64,000 nucleotides of DNA from Flavobacterium crassostreae (GCF_001831475.1 NZ_CP017688.1:2294001-2358000), one strand, 5' to 3'; positions 51,646-61,558 are shown, counted from the first letter of the stretch. Notes: generated by a model from the letters alone, not told the origin. A program made the numbers and translations.

Positions 51646-52845
51646 TTATTTTAGTAGTTTTAAAATTCTGTCAAAATCTTCGGTTGGTAATCCTGCATTT
51701 TTAAATATTTTAAAATCATTTTGGGTTTGTTCTGCCCAGCTTTGGGTACTGGTTACGTTTTGGTATTGGTAGGTTTTATGTAGCGCTTTGGCATTTTGGT
51801 ATTGGTTGTTTAACAAGTAGGCATGGGCAAGACGTAGCTGAATTAGGAGTTCTGTGGGGTCTGCTTGCTGTCCTTGGTTTAAAAACTGGATGGCTTTGGC
51901 GTATTGTTTGGTCAAGATGTAATTGTAGCCTATGGCGCTATAATCTGATGTGTTTGCTTTTTGGGTGGCTATAATTTGGTGGTATTGGGCAATTGCGTTG
52001 CTGTAGTCTGCGTTTTTTTCAAAACGTTGTGCTGCTGCTCTAAGGGCATCGTTTTGGGTTTTGAGTGCACCGGTTTCTATAAAACAGTTCTCGCCAAAGG
52101 TTTTGTAATTTTTGGCTTGCTCGATGGGTAGTAGTTTTTGAAATTCTTGAAATTTGTATTTTTTTTCTATTTTTTCTTCGATGCAAATACAAAAATCATC
52201 CGAGTTTTGCATTTTTCTGGCCATTACCGAGGTTTTGCAGGATTGGATTATTGTTTTTCGGTTTTCTAAGGTCCAGCCTCGACTGGATTTGGTGTCTACC
52301 CAGGGTACTATTTCTAGAACTATTTTTTGGGACATAAACCAGTTGGAGCTTTCAAAGCCAAACCACAAATTGTTTTTGTTTGCTTGTATGCAACTGGATT
52401 GGTCCAAAACCAGACGCTTGGCATCTTTGCTTACGGGGGTTTCTTGGTGGTAGCAGGATTGGTCTGTGTTGCCGGTTTTTTGGTAGGATGTTGCTTGTTC
52501 TTTTTGAGTAAATAGAGCGTATTTGCATTTGTCTTGACCTGAAATTTTGGACATTAAAAATACGGCTCCTGCGGATCCTTGGCTGATGCCAGTGGGATCG
52601 GGTATGGCTTTTAGTAACGAAACTAAACTACTGGCTAGTTGTTGTTTGTCATCCAAAATGGTGATTCTGTAGAGGAGTTCTGTGGTTCCTACAGGAAGGT
52701 CTTCTACTTTAAAAAGTGCTCTCTCTCGGGCGGTGACTTGGATTTCTTGGGTGATGGACCGCTCTTTGTCCCAGTAGCCGTCTTGTTGTGCTTGTAGGGA
52801 TTGCTGGAGCAAAAAAAGCCATAATAGGTAGTATATTTTTTTCAC
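51646..52845 (-). CDS. exported tetratricopeptide-repeat protein
   Basis: 399 residues, starting at a GTG (52845). The signal peptide is KKIYYLLWLFLLQQSLQAQ. The middle (residues 25-215) is a beta-rich region with several Cys. Residues 265-380 carry three TPR-like helix pairs (ADYSNAIAQYHQIIATQ, SDYSAIGYNYILTKQYAKAIQFLNQGQQADP, LIQLRLAHAYLLNNQYQNAKAL). No enzymatic motif is seen. It lies between menC and the UPF0173 hydrolase, and hairpin element copy 2 is 26 bp upstream of its start. Confidence 0.75.
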   Translation of the reverse strand: MKKIYYLLWLFLLQQSLQAQQDGYWDKERSITQEIQVTARERALFKVEDLPVGTTELLYRITILDDKQQLASSLVSLLKAIPDPTGISQGSAGAVFLMSKISGQDKCKYALFTQKEQATSYQKTGNTDQSCYHQETPVSKDAKRLVLDQSSCIQANKNNLWFGFESSNWFMSQKIVLEIVPWVDTKSSRGWTLENRKTIIQSCKTSVMARKMQNSDDFCICIEEKIEKKYKFQEFQKLLPIEQAKNYKTFGENCFIETGALKTQNDALRAAAQRFEKNADYSNAIAQYHQIIATQKANTSDYSAIGYNYILTKQYAKAIQFLNQGQQADPTELLIQLRLAHAYLLNNQYQNAKALHKTYQYQNVTSTQSWAEQTQNDFKIFKNAGLPTEDFDRILKLLK

Positions 52846-52871
52846 TTGGATGCTTTTGTTTAAATGGGTGG

Positions 52872-52952
52872 TTTAGCCCAGATGGTAGTGAAAATCCTTT
52901 GCTGCCAGGGTTTGGCAGTAAAGATTGTAACGTACAGCTGGAAATGGCTTCT
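52872..52952 (-). repeat. dispersed hairpin element, copy 2
   Basis: On the minus strand it reads GAAGCCATTTCC...ATCTTTACTGCC-loop-GGCAGCAAAGGAT...CATCTGGGCTAAA. The frame matches copy 1, with a different central stem whose two arms still pair. It lies between the UPF0173 stop and the TPR start. Confidence 0.7.
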
Positions 52953-53012
52953 AAATAATGAAATTGGTTTTTTGAGGATTTTTGTATTGGTTTTGGGGTG
53001 TTGCCACTGGGT

Positions 53013-53690
53013 TTATAGGCTGATGCTCTGCCCGATATCTAGCAGCATGAGGTCTTTTTGGGCGTCAAAAAAGGCTTTGATGGCTTGCTGGTGGTTGATT
53101 TTGATGTAATCAAAGGTGTCGTAATGGTATCCGAGAATTTTGTCACAGCCTACAAAATTGGAGGCTATTATGGCGTCTTGGATGTCCATGGTAAAGTTGT
53201 TGCCTATGGGTAGAACGGCTAGGTCTAACTTGGTGCGCATGGGGATTAATTGCATGTCCATGCTTAGGGCGGTATCTCCGGCTAGGTAGATGTTTTTGTG
53301 TTCACCTTCGATAACAAAACCGCCTGGATTGCCTCCGTAGGTTCCGTCTGGAAAGGAGCTGGAGTGGATGGCGTTGACAAATTTTAGTTTTCCGAAATCA
53401 AAATCCCAACTTCCTCCGTGGTTCATGGGGTGGGTTGTATATCCTTTGGCGCTATAATAGGCGGCTATTTCGGCATTGGATACTATAGTGGCATTGGTAC
53501 GCTTGGCAATGGTTTCGACGTCTTGAATGTGGTCTGCGTGGGCATGGGTCAGTAATATATAGTCTGCTTTTATTGCGGCTATATCTATGGATGCTGCTAA
53601 GGGATTTTGGGATATAAAGGGATCTACTAGTAGGTGTTTTTGGCCTACTTCTATGCCTAAGGAGGCGTGTCCGTAATAGGTGATTTTCAT
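53013..53690 (-). CDS. UPF0173-type metal-dependent hydrolase (MBL fold)
   Basis: A 225-residue MBL-fold protein of the UPF0173 group. The motifs are YYGHASLGIEVG, LLTHAHADHIQDVETIAKR (zinc ligands), MNHGGSWDF, AGDTALSMDM and LGYHYDTF. Function is not known for most members. It lies 22 bp downstream of menA on the same strand. Confidence 0.88.
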   Translation of the reverse strand: MKITYYGHASLGIEVGQKHLLVDPFISQNPLAASIDIAAIKADYILLTHAHADHIQDVETIAKRTNATIVSNAEIAAYYSAKGYTTHPMNHGGSWDFDFGKLKFVNAIHSSSFPDGTYGGNPGGFVIEGEHKNIYLAGDTALSMDMQLIPMRTKLDLAVLPIGNNFTMDIQDAIIASNFVGCDKILGYHYDTFDYIKINHQQAIKAFFDAQKDLMLLDIGQSISL

Positions 53691-53712
53691 GTGGTATGGT
53701 TTTATATGGGAT

Positions 53713-54675
53713 TTATCTGCCTCCTAAGAAGGTGTTTACTATAATGTCTGAAATAAAATACACCATGCTCAAGGCAAGTAGTATGGAGAGTGCAAAGGTG
53801 CTTAGGGCTAGTTTTTTTAATTCTGGGTCTAATGCTTTTGGATCTTGGTTTTTATAGACGGTTATCAGGTGCTTGGTTAGTGGCAAGTAGGCTAGTAAAA
53901 ACAGATACTGATCTAACTGAAAATGGCTTAATAGGGCAAAAAGCAATACCAATACCATGGCAGTGCTTATTAAGAAATAGTGGTATATTTTGGCTTTTTG
54001 ACCGCCCATTTGTACCACTAAGGTATTTTTTGCTGCAGCTCTATCCGAGGCTTCGTCTCGCATGTTGTTTAGGTTTAGAACTCCTACACTCAATAAACCT
54101 ATGGCGGTTGCGGGCATAAAAAGTGCTGGATCTAGTTGTTGGGCATACAAAAAATGTACTCCAAGGGTGCTCACTAGTCCAAAAAACACAAATACAAATA
54201 GGTCTCCAAATCCTTTGTAGCCATAAGCAGACGTACCAACTGTGTACCGAATTGCAGAGCCTATAGCCAACACGGTCAAAAACAGGTAAAATAGAGAGTA
54301 ATAGAACTGGCTGTTTCCGAAGGCATAATAGATCAGCAATACTGCCGAGAGTAAGGTTAGTGCCGCGGTGAGTACAATGGCGCGTTTCATGGCTGCTGGC
54401 GTTATAACACCACTCTGTATGGCGCGCGCTGGTCCTACTCTACTGGCGTTATCTGTGCCTTTAATTCCGTCTCCGTAATCATTTGCAAAATTGGATAGTA
54501 TTTGTAATCCAAGGGTGGTGAGTAGTGCAAAACCAAAGATGTTCCAGTTAAAAACTTCTGTGGGGGTTAATATAGTATCTGTGGGGTGCGCTAGGGCATA
54601 AATGCTCCCTACGATAATGCCAGAAACAGATAAGGGTAAGGTTCTTAATCGTGCTGCTTCAATCCAATGTTTCAT
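53713..54675 (-). CDS. menA: 1,4-dihydroxy-2-naphthoate polyprenyltransferase
   Basis: A 320-residue UbiA-family membrane enzyme with nine or so membrane segments. The Asp-rich prenyl-diphosphate sites are NFANDYGDGIKGTDN and NNMRDEASDRAAAKNTLVVQMG. It attaches the isoprenoid tail to DHNA to form demethylmenaquinone. The neighbouring menB and menC support this over other UbiA enzymes. Confidence 0.92.
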   Translation of the reverse strand: MKHWIEAARLRTLPLSVSGIIVGSIYALAHPTDTILTPTEVFNWNIFGFALLTTLGLQILSNFANDYGDGIKGTDNASRVGPARAIQSGVITPAAMKRAIVLTAALTLLSAVLLIYYAFGNSQFYYSLFYLFLTVLAIGSAIRYTVGTSAYGYKGFGDLFVFVFFGLVSTLGVHFLYAQQLDPALFMPATAIGLLSVGVLNLNNMRDEASDRAAAKNTLVVQMGGQKAKIYHYFLISTAMVLVLLFALLSHFQLDQYLFLLAYLPLTKHLITVYKNQDPKALDPELKKLALSTFALSILLALSMVYFISDIIVNTFLGGR

Positions 54676-54714
54676 TTTAAGGTATTTATTGATTAGTATT
54701 CTGCTTTTTTTGTT

Positions 54715-56220
54715 TTACATCCAATTGCTATTTGTTGTTTCAACGGTATACAACCAAAGGTTAACTTGTGCTTGTATGGTGCTGAAATTGCCTAATTGAA
54801 AAGACAATGTACCTCCTGCGGTATGTATCGTTATGGATCCAATATTTGCTTTTTTGTGCCAAAAAAACTGGGTGGTGGTTATGGCTTGTATTTTTTTGGG
54901 CTCTAGGATGGTGGTAGCCACATCCCAAGCGCCGCTTTGTTTGATTATAAAAGCATCTGTTATATAAAGTCTGTTGTTTTTAAATCCAAAAAACAACAGA
55001 ATACTGCCTAGTACAGCAAAACCTACTGCAGCAAACCAGTATCTCGAAAATGTGGGATCGATGTAGGTTATCCATACTAAATAACCCATAAGAGGTACCA
55101 ACAAGTAGACAAAAACAGAAAAAACTAATTTTCGGTAATTGGGTCTTAAAACCAATCCTTTGGTAGGCAAGGTATTGTATATTAGTTCTAGAACTGTTTG
55201 TTTTTCGGTTTCGTTACAGCCCGGAATTTCGATATGGTCCTTTTTTTGTTGATTTTGCGTACTGCTGGCTTGTTTAATTTTAAGCTCCAGAATATGCATT
55301 TTTTTCTGAAAATAATTTCTGGTGATGGTGACCAACTGTACTTTTTCTGGTTGGATAAGGGTACTTTTGGTGTTCCATAATCCATAGGAGAGCAACAAAG
55401 AATCTTTCTGTTTGGTTATGGTATACCGGTAATATTGAAAAACTACTCGTAGGGTATTGATTAGTAAAACTAAAACAAAAAGCAGTACCAATCCGGTAAT
55501 AAGCATAGAACTTTGTGTAAACCAAGTGTTAATCTGTTGGTTTTGTGCCTCCAAATCGGATTCCGAAATCACGTTGCGGAGCGTGTCATAGACGGATACC
55601 AAAAAAGCCAAAATTAAACCAAAGGTTCGTACATAATTAGAGGTGATCCCAACTTTTAATAAACTCCAGAAACTAATTTTTAGAAACCATTTTGAGGCTA
55701 TGGCTTCTTCTGGATTGGGATCCAAAGCATCTTCAGGGGAGGCAATAGTTAGCTCTTTTTTGTTTTTTAATAATTTTGCTCTTAGTGCGGTTGCTACTTC
55801 ATGAGAGATGGCTTTTATCTGGACTTCTTTTTGGGCGCTTCCGGCGGTATCTACATTAATTTCATATACCTGAACCAAACGTTGCAAAAAGGATTGGTTG
55901 ATGGTTACTTGCTGTATTTTATCTAATTGAATGCTTGTTTTGGTTTTGTTAAAAACACCCTCCTGGACTACAAATGCGTTATTGGGGGTGTCTAAAAAAA
56001 AACTAAAGTGCAGGTACCTCAAATATGCCGTTAGTGCTATAACCATCAAAACCAAAAAAAAGCCTAACCAGAGGTAGGTTTTATTTAAGGTATTGGTTTT
56101 AAAAAGATAGAGTACTATTACTGGCCCCAAAGCTCTTAGCCAACGTTGTAGACTATTTAGGAACAAGATCAAAATACCCAATGCGGACTGCCGCTGTGGT
56201 TGGCTAAATGGTGGTTCCAT
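54715..56220 (-). CDS. bacterial PH-domain membrane protein (YdbT type)
   Basis: 501 residues with several membrane-helix pairs alternating with three bPH2 (DUF304) domains, such as FVVQEGVFNKTKTSIQLDKIQQVTINQSFLQRLVQVYEINVDTAG, LLSYGLWNTKSTLIQPEKVQLVTITRNYFQKKMHILELKI and AFIIKQSGAWDVATTILEPKKIQAITTTQFFWHKKANIGSITIHTAGG. Function is poorly known. Its ATG overlaps the stop of the next gene upstream (TAATG), so the two are translationally coupled. Confidence 0.88.
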   Translation of the reverse strand: MEPPFSQPQRQSALGILILFLNSLQRWLRALGPVIVLYLFKTNTLNKTYLWLGFFLVLMVIALTAYLRYLHFSFFLDTPNNAFVVQEGVFNKTKTSIQLDKIQQVTINQSFLQRLVQVYEINVDTAGSAQKEVQIKAISHEVATALRAKLLKNKKELTIASPEDALDPNPEEAIASKWFLKISFWSLLKVGITSNYVRTFGLILAFLVSVYDTLRNVISESDLEAQNQQINTWFTQSSMLITGLVLLFVLVLLINTLRVVFQYYRYTITKQKDSLLLSYGLWNTKSTLIQPEKVQLVTITRNYFQKKMHILELKIKQASSTQNQQKKDHIEIPGCNETEKQTVLELIYNTLPTKGLVLRPNYRKLVFSVFVYLLVPLMGYLVWITYIDPTFSRYWFAAVGFAVLGSILLFFGFKNNRLYITDAFIIKQSGAWDVATTILEPKKIQAITTTQFFWHKKANIGSITIHTAGGTLSFQLGNFSTIQAQVNLWLYTVETTNSNWM

Positions 56221-56732
56221 TAGAGTTTGTTTTGAATTTTGCCCATCAGTAATTGTTTAATACCCGCAGCTTGTTCTTTGGCAATACCCGGAATTGCAAT
56301 ATCACTAGAGCTTCCGCCAGCGGTATAGAGCGCAACGGTAGCCAAGCCAAAAAAACGAGCTATAAAACCTTCTTGCAACGCCACATGCTGGACTCGGTTG
56401 TACGGAATTACAATGGTATTGGTAGCCAAAATACCGTTTTTAAAAATCACGTCATGGGTTCTAAATGCAAATGCTTTTTTTTGAGCGCTTAGGTTTGAAA
56501 TTCCCAGTACCAATACGCACAACAAGCCATAAAGTAGAGCAATAGTTGTGCTATAAATCTGTAATTCTGGTTGGTAATATAGCAAACACCCCAATCCGAG
56601 ACCCAAAACCAAAAACGTTATAATAATAGAAATGGTAACTACTTTCCAATATTGTGGGTCCAATTTAGATAACACAACGGTTTCTAATTTAGGTAATTCT
56701 GTTTTGTCTATTACTTCATTGGTAAAATGCAT
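56220..56732 (-). CDS. bacterial PH-domain membrane protein (YdbS type)
   Basis: 170 residues. Two membrane segments are followed by one bPH2 domain (FRTHDVIFKNGILATNTIVIPYNRVQHVALQEGFIARFFGLATVALYTAGG). It pairs with the YdbT-like protein, and the TAATG overlap shows an operon. It lies 18 bp after menB. Confidence 0.88.
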   Translation of the reverse strand: MHFTNEVIDKTELPKLETVVLSKLDPQYWKVVTISIIITFLVLGLGLGCLLYYQPELQIYSTTIALLYGLLCVLVLGISNLSAQKKAFAFRTHDVIFKNGILATNTIVIPYNRVQHVALQEGFIARFFGLATVALYTAGGSSSDIAIPGIAKEQAAGIKQLLMGKIQNKL

Positions 56733-56750
56733 CTTTTTTTTATTTAATTT

Positions 56751-57581
56751 TTAAGGCAACCATTTTTTTTCAAAATTAGGCTTGCGTTTTTCTAAAAAGG
56801 CATTCCTTCCTTCTTTGGCTTCTTCGGTCATGTAAGCCAAACGAGTTGCTTCGCCAGCAAAAACTTGTTGTCCTACCATACCATCATCGGTAAGGTTCAT
56901 GGCAAATTTTAGCATTTTTATAGCCATCGGAGATTTGCCCAAAATTTCTTGCGCCCATGCATAAGCAGTGTCTTCTAATTCAGCATGCGGAATAACTGCA
57001 TTTACCATACCCATATCCATGGCTTCTTGAGCAGAATAGTTCCTTCCTAAAAAGAAAATTTCTCTGGCTTTTTTTTGACCTACCATTTTAGCCAAATACG
57101 CGGAGCCATAACCGCCATCAAAGCTAGTTACGTCTGCATCCGTTTGCTTAAAGATCGCGTGTTCTTTGCTGGCCAAGGTCATATCACAAACTACATGCAA
57201 ACTATGCCCACCACCAACTGCCCAACCCGGAACTACGGCAATAACAACTTTGGGCATAAACCGAATAAGACGTTGTACCTCTAATATATTCAAACGGTGC
57301 TGGCCATCATCGCCCACATATCCTTGGTGGCCTCGTGCATTTTGATCCCCACCGCTACAAAAAGAATAGATCCCGTCTTTTGAGGAAGGCCCCTCCGCAG
57401 ATAGCAAAACAACCCCAATAGAAGTATCCTCTTGGGCATCATAAAAAGCTTGGTACAATTCGGCGGTAGTTTTGGGTCTAAATGCATTACGTACCTCGGG
57501 TCTGTTAAAAGCAATACGCGCAACTCCATTGCATTTTTTGTAGGTTATATCTTCAAATTCTCGAGCAGTTATCCAATCCAT
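56751..57581 (-). CDS. menB: 1,4-dihydroxy-2-naphthoyl-CoA synthase
   Basis: A 276-residue crotonase-fold enzyme that closes the naphthoate ring from o-succinylbenzoyl-CoA. Typical MenB features are RPEVRNAFRPKTTAELYQAF, YSFCSGGDQNARG, VPGWAVGGGHSLHVVCDMTLAS, TSFDGGYGSAYLA and FLEKRKPNF at the end. It is first of the minus-strand gene series menB, two PH proteins, menA, UPF0173, TPR, menC. Confidence 0.95.
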   Translation of the reverse strand: MDWITAREFEDITYKKCNGVARIAFNRPEVRNAFRPKTTAELYQAFYDAQEDTSIGVVLLSAEGPSSKDGIYSFCSGGDQNARGHQGYVGDDGQHRLNILEVQRLIRFMPKVVIAVVPGWAVGGGHSLHVVCDMTLASKEHAIFKQTDADVTSFDGGYGSAYLAKMVGQKKAREIFFLGRNYSAQEAMDMGMVNAVIPHAELEDTAYAWAQEILGKSPMAIKMLKFAMNLTDDGMVGQQVFAGEATRLAYMTEEAKEGRNAFLEKRKPNFEKKWLP

Positions 57582-57790
57582 GATAGGTATTTTAAATTTA
57601 TAGCGTAAAAATAAATCATTTTTTAGACTTTATACCATTTCGGCATACCCAAACCAAAAGTATTGTAGTTATTATGGGATTTAGTTGGTATGTAGTTCCG
57701 TAATTTTAAATATATCTTAAGGTATTTTTAGCATATAAATCTTTGGGCAAAACAAGTCCCAAAAAACGTTATTAAGAACATTACAAACCA

Positions 57791-57829
57791 AAAGAAGACT
57801 AACCCCAGCAGGATTAGTCTTCTTTTTTT
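57791..57829 (-). terminator. terminator of the CvfB-like gene
   Basis: AAAGAAGACTAAT and ATTAGTCTTCTTT pair, with T-rich flanks on both strands. It lies 22 bp after the minus-strand stop. Confidence 0.7.
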
Positions 57830-57850
57830 ATAGGTACTACAACGCTATAA

Positions 57851-58705
57851 CTACTCCTTAATTAAGTAAATACCGTCTTCTTTGATTTCAATAATTTTTT
57901 CTCGGTACAAGGCACCAACAGCCTTTTTAAAGGTTTTTTTGCTCATTTTTAAAACCGTTTTAATATCCTCGGGATGCGAATTATCAGTAAGACGCAAAAA
58001 ACCACGGCTGGCACGTAATTCTGCCAAAATCTTCTCTGCATTAGGCTCAATACTTTGATAGCCTTGTATTTGTAACGAAACATCAATCTTGTTATCCGGA
58101 CGAATATTTTTAATATACCCACGCATACGGTCTCCGGTGCGTATGGCATCATCATAAACCTCATCTTTGTATAACAATCCTTTATGGCACTCATTGACAA
58201 TCACATTAATCCCTAAGTCAGTAATGTGAGATACGATCAACGCAACTTCTTCCCCTTGCTCCACGGTAAGGGCATCATTTTTTAAAAACTGATTCGTCTT
58301 GCTTGATGCCACCAAACGATTGGTTTTTTCATCCATGTATAGATAAACCAAGTAACGCTTTCCTTTTTCCATAGGGCGGGCTTGTTCCTTAAAGGGAACC
58401 AAAATATCTTTTTCCATACCCCAATCCATAAAAGCACCTATTTGATTGGTATAATTAACACGCAAAAGCGCAAATTCATTCAATAAAATATAAGGCTCTA
58501 AAGTAGTTGCAACTGGACGTTCCTCATGATCTAGATACACAAAAACAACCAACTCCTCTCCTATTTCAAAGGCATTAGGAACGTATTTATTAGGCAACAA
58601 AATATCCTGAATTCCTTCTGGATCTTCATCTGGATTTCCTAAAAACAACCCAACTTTGGTGTCTCTTAAAATGGTGAGCGTATTGTATTTTCCTATTTCA
58701 ATCAT
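57851..58705 (-). CDS. CvfB-type S1 RNA-binding protein
   Basis: A 284-residue protein made of S1-like beta-barrels (FALLRVNYTNQIGAFMDWGMEKDILVPFKEQARPMEKGKRYLVYLYMDEKTNRLVASSK and the third barrel ALIVSHITDLGINVIVNECHKGLLYKDEVY) and a C-terminal winged helix (DIKTVLKMSKKTFKKAVGALYREKIIEIKEDGIYLI). This is the CvfB/YitL architecture, linked to RNA binding and expression control. Confidence 0.9.
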   Translation of the reverse strand: MIEIGKYNTLTILRDTKVGLFLGNPDEDPEGIQDILLPNKYVPNAFEIGEELVVFVYLDHEERPVATTLEPYILLNEFALLRVNYTNQIGAFMDWGMEKDILVPFKEQARPMEKGKRYLVYLYMDEKTNRLVASSKTNQFLKNDALTVEQGEEVALIVSHITDLGINVIVNECHKGLLYKDEVYDDAIRTGDRMRGYIKNIRPDNKIDVSLQIQGYQSIEPNAEKILAELRASRGFLRLTDNSHPEDIKTVLKMSKKTFKKAVGALYREKIIEIKEDGIYLIKE

Positions 58706-58726
58706 ATTCTTTCAATTTCTAAGGCA

Positions 58727-58734
58727 CAAAGGTA
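58727..58734 (-). promoter_or_regulatory. -7 box of the CvfB-like gene
   Basis: TACCTTTG on the minus strand is an exact TAnnTTTG, about 22 bp before the ATG. A TTTG box upstream is not clear. Confidence 0.4.
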
Positions 58735-58861
58735 CGAACTTTGAAAATAAGAATCCCACACTACCTTATAATTACTAGCTATTTTGTTTTACAATTATTG
58801 CAAGCATTTTATTATATAGCGCTACAATTATCTACCTTGCCTAAAATTTAAAGCCTATTTG

Positions 58862-60055
58862 ATGAGTAGAATGTCGTATTTAAAATTGATATTAATTTTA
58901 GGATCCCTTACTGCACTTGGTCCCTTTTCAATAGATATGTATTTGCCCGGTTTTTCGAGCATTGCCAAAGATTTAAACACCACCGTTGCCAAGGTCGCCA
59001 TGACCTTATCTAGCTATTTTATAGGGATTTCGGCTGGACAATTACTTTATGGCCCATTATTGGATCGTTTTGGAAGAAAAAAACCGTTGTTTTTAGGTCT
59101 TGTGGTCTATATATTGGCTTCTTTAGGCTGTGTTTTTGTGACAGATATTGATACTTTTATAGGATTGCGCTTTATACAAGCTGTGGGCAGTTGTGCTGCA
59201 ACAGTTGCCTCTGTTGCAATGGTAAGAGATTTATTTGCCGTAAGAGAAATACCCAAAGTACTCTCATTATTGATGTTGGTAGTTGGGTTGTCTCCAATGC
59301 TTGCTCCAGCGGTTGGAGGATATGTAACTGCTTATTACAGCTGGCATACGGTGTTTTTTATTTTAATGTGTATTGGCATATTGGTTTTAATTGCTGCTCA
59401 GTTTGGTTTGCCCAGCACCTATGCTCCAGATGATTCTATTTCGTTAAAACCAAAGCCTATAATTGCTAATTTTTTGACGGTTCTCAAAGAGCCTCAATTT
59501 TATACCTATGCTTTAACGGGTGCTATTTCTTTTTCGGGACTTTTTACGTATGTAGCGGCTTCTCCGGTGTTGTTTATGACTATTTTTAGGGTAGATCCCA
59601 AAACCTATGGTTGGATATTTGCATTCATGTCTCTGAGTTTTATACTCGCTAGTCAGCTTAATTCTGTATTGCTTAAACGCTTTAGCAGCGAAAAATTAAT
59701 TTATGGCGCTTTGCTTACTCAATCCATAATTGTTATTGTGTTTTTGATTGCCGCCATGAATGATCTTTTAGAACTTTACGAAACCATACTTTTGTTATTT
59801 TTGTTTTTGGCTTGTTTAGGAATTTCTAATCCCAATACCGCTGGATTAACGCTGGCTCCCTTTGTCAAAAATGCCGGAAGTGCATCGGCACTCATGGGAG
59901 CTATACAATTGGGCTTAGGCGCACTTGCTTCTTTTGCTGTGGGTGTTTTTTTAAAAGATACTGTATTGCCTATGGTGGTACTTCTTTTTGTATCCACTCT
60001 AACGGCTTTTTTGGTATTGAATATTGCAAAACCAAAAATAAAAACAAAATATTAA
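58862..60055 (+). CDS. Bcr/CflA-family drug exporter (MFS)
   Basis: 397 residues from the ATG at 58862. It is a twelve-helix MFS transporter of the Bcr/CflA type: LGSLTALGPFSIDMYLPGFSSIAKDL at the start and motif A GPLLDRFGRKKPLFLGL, then GSCAATVASVAMVRDLFAV. Exports small drugs by proton antiport. Its 3' end overlaps the convergent NDH-2 gene by 4 bp. Confidence 0.92.
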   Translation: MSRMSYLKLILILGSLTALGPFSIDMYLPGFSSIAKDLNTTVAKVAMTLSSYFIGISAGQLLYGPLLDRFGRKKPLFLGLVVYILASLGCVFVTDIDTFIGLRFIQAVGSCAATVASVAMVRDLFAVREIPKVLSLLMLVVGLSPMLAPAVGGYVTAYYSWHTVFFILMCIGILVLIAAQFGLPSTYAPDDSISLKPKPIIANFLTVLKEPQFYTYALTGAISFSGLFTYVAASPVLFMTIFRVDPKTYGWIFAFMSLSFILASQLNSVLLKRFSSEKLIYGALLTQSIIVIVFLIAAMNDLLELYETILLLFLFLACLGISNPNTAGLTLAPFVKNAGSASALMGAIQLGLGALASFAVGVFLKDTVLPMVVLLFVSTLTAFLVLNIAKPKIKTKY

Positions 60056-61344
60056 GCCTCTGGATTATTGGGCGTACGGGTGTTTTTATTCTTTTTTTCG
60101 GGCCTTATAATCATCCGTAAGGATTGGTCTTTGGCAAAATAAGCAATAGTCCAATTATAAAAAGTTTGAAAGCGATTTCGATAAGTAATCAACGAAATAA
60201 GGTGTACAAACAACCATATAGCCCAGGCAATAAAACCTTTAAAATGCATTTTGGGTTTAGGCAAATCTACTACCGCTTTATTTTTGCCAATTATGGCCAT
60301 TGCACCTTTGTCCTTGTATTTAAAAGGTAGTAGAGGTTTGTTGTTTTGCAAGAGTTTAAAATTTTTGGCCAAATTAAGACCTTGCTGAATGGCTACTTGT
60401 GCTACTTGTGGATGTCCTTGCGGAAAAGCGGTATCATTGCGTTGCAAACAGGTATCTCCAATGGCATAAATACAATCTGTTGCGTTTACTTTATTGTAGG
60501 GATCGGTTAGCATTCTTTTGCCTTGGGCATAACTCTCAGCCGGAATTCCTTCAAAGGTTATTGCCGAAACTCCTGCCGCCCATATTAGATTTTTGGTCTG
60601 AATGGTTTGTCCATTGGATAAAAATACGGTATCCTGTTCGTAGTTTACTACTCTGTTGTTTAGTTTAACCACTACTCCCAAACTAGTCAAGGCCTCTAAG
60701 GTATCTTTTTGAGAATCTTTGCTCATGGGGGCTAATAATACTGGTCCTCCATCTACCAAATAAATATTACTGGCTGCTGTGGCTAACTCTGGATATTCTT
60801 TGAGAATGATACTTTTTTTCATCTCGGCAAACATTCCGGATACTTCTACTCCTGTAGGGCCGCCTCCAGCAACTACAATGGTCAATAGTTTGCGTCTCTC
60901 TCTGGTATCTTTGCAAATTGCCGCTTTTTCTAAGTTTTTTAGAATGGTATTTCGCATTGCAATAGCATCATTGAGCGTTTTCATCGGAATGGCATTTTTT
61001 TTGACATTCTCCATACCAAAATAACTTGTTTCTGCTCCGGTTGCAAAAACCAAGTAATCGTAATGCAACGTACCGTTATCAAGAATAATTTTTTTTTGCT
61101 CCGGAATTACTTTTTTTAATTCTCCTAATCTAAATTGTAAGTTTTTTTTTCCGGCAAAAAATTTCCTAAACGGATAGCTAATACTCGAGGGCTCCAAATA
61201 AGCTGTGGCCACTTGGTAAATTAATGGTGGAAAAAAATTGTAATTATTCTTGTCTACTAAAGTAACTTGAATGCCTTTTTGATTCAATAATTCTTTTGCG
61301 AGGTTCAAACCGGCAAACCCACCCCCTATGATAACAATATCCAT
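60052..61344 (-). CDS. type II NADH dehydrogenase
   Basis: A 430-residue flavoprotein with an N-terminal FAD site (IVIIGGGFAGLNLAKELL) and an NAD site (LTIVVAGGGPTGVEVSGMFAEM). AIGDTCLQ and HPQVAQVAIQQGLNLAKN are typical of NDH-2. The C-terminus (FKGFIAWAIWLFVHLISLITYRNRF) is the amphipathic/hydrophobic membrane anchor. It passes electrons from NADH to menaquinone without pumping protons. Confidence 0.9.
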   Translation of the reverse strand: MDIVIIGGGFAGLNLAKELLNQKGIQVTLVDKNNYNFFPPLIYQVATAYLEPSSISYPFRKFFAGKKNLQFRLGELKKVIPEQKKIILDNGTLHYDYLVFATGAETSYFGMENVKKNAIPMKTLNDAIAMRNTILKNLEKAAICKDTRERRKLLTIVVAGGGPTGVEVSGMFAEMKKSIILKEYPELATAASNIYLVDGGPVLLAPMSKDSQKDTLEALTSLGVVVKLNNRVVNYEQDTVFLSNGQTIQTKNLIWAAGVSAITFEGIPAESYAQGKRMLTDPYNKVNATDCIYAIGDTCLQRNDTAFPQGHPQVAQVAIQQGLNLAKNFKLLQNNKPLLPFKYKDKGAMAIIGKNKAVVDLPKPKMHFKGFIAWAIWLFVHLISLITYRNRFQTFYNWTIAYFAKDQSLRMIIRPEKKNKNTRTPNNPEA

Positions 61345-61509
61345 ATAGTTCTGATTTAATTTTTGAAATGCGAACTATAAATGTACCGCAATTATATGGG
61401 CTGCTGAAATAGAAATTATTAAAAAAGGGTTAAAAGTTTTCTTATAAAAATAGTTGTAAAAAATTGGTTGCAGTTATTCAGAAATTCAGCCAGCAACCAT
61501 ATACAAACA

Positions 61510-61558
61510 AAAAACCATTGCTTTGCTGTTAGTACTTACAATGCAATGGTTTTATTTT
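61510..61558 (-). terminator. terminator after the DEAD-box helicase gene
   Basis: AAAACCATTGC and GCAATGGTTTT pair around a longer loop, 18 bp after the minus-strand stop. Confidence 0.65.
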
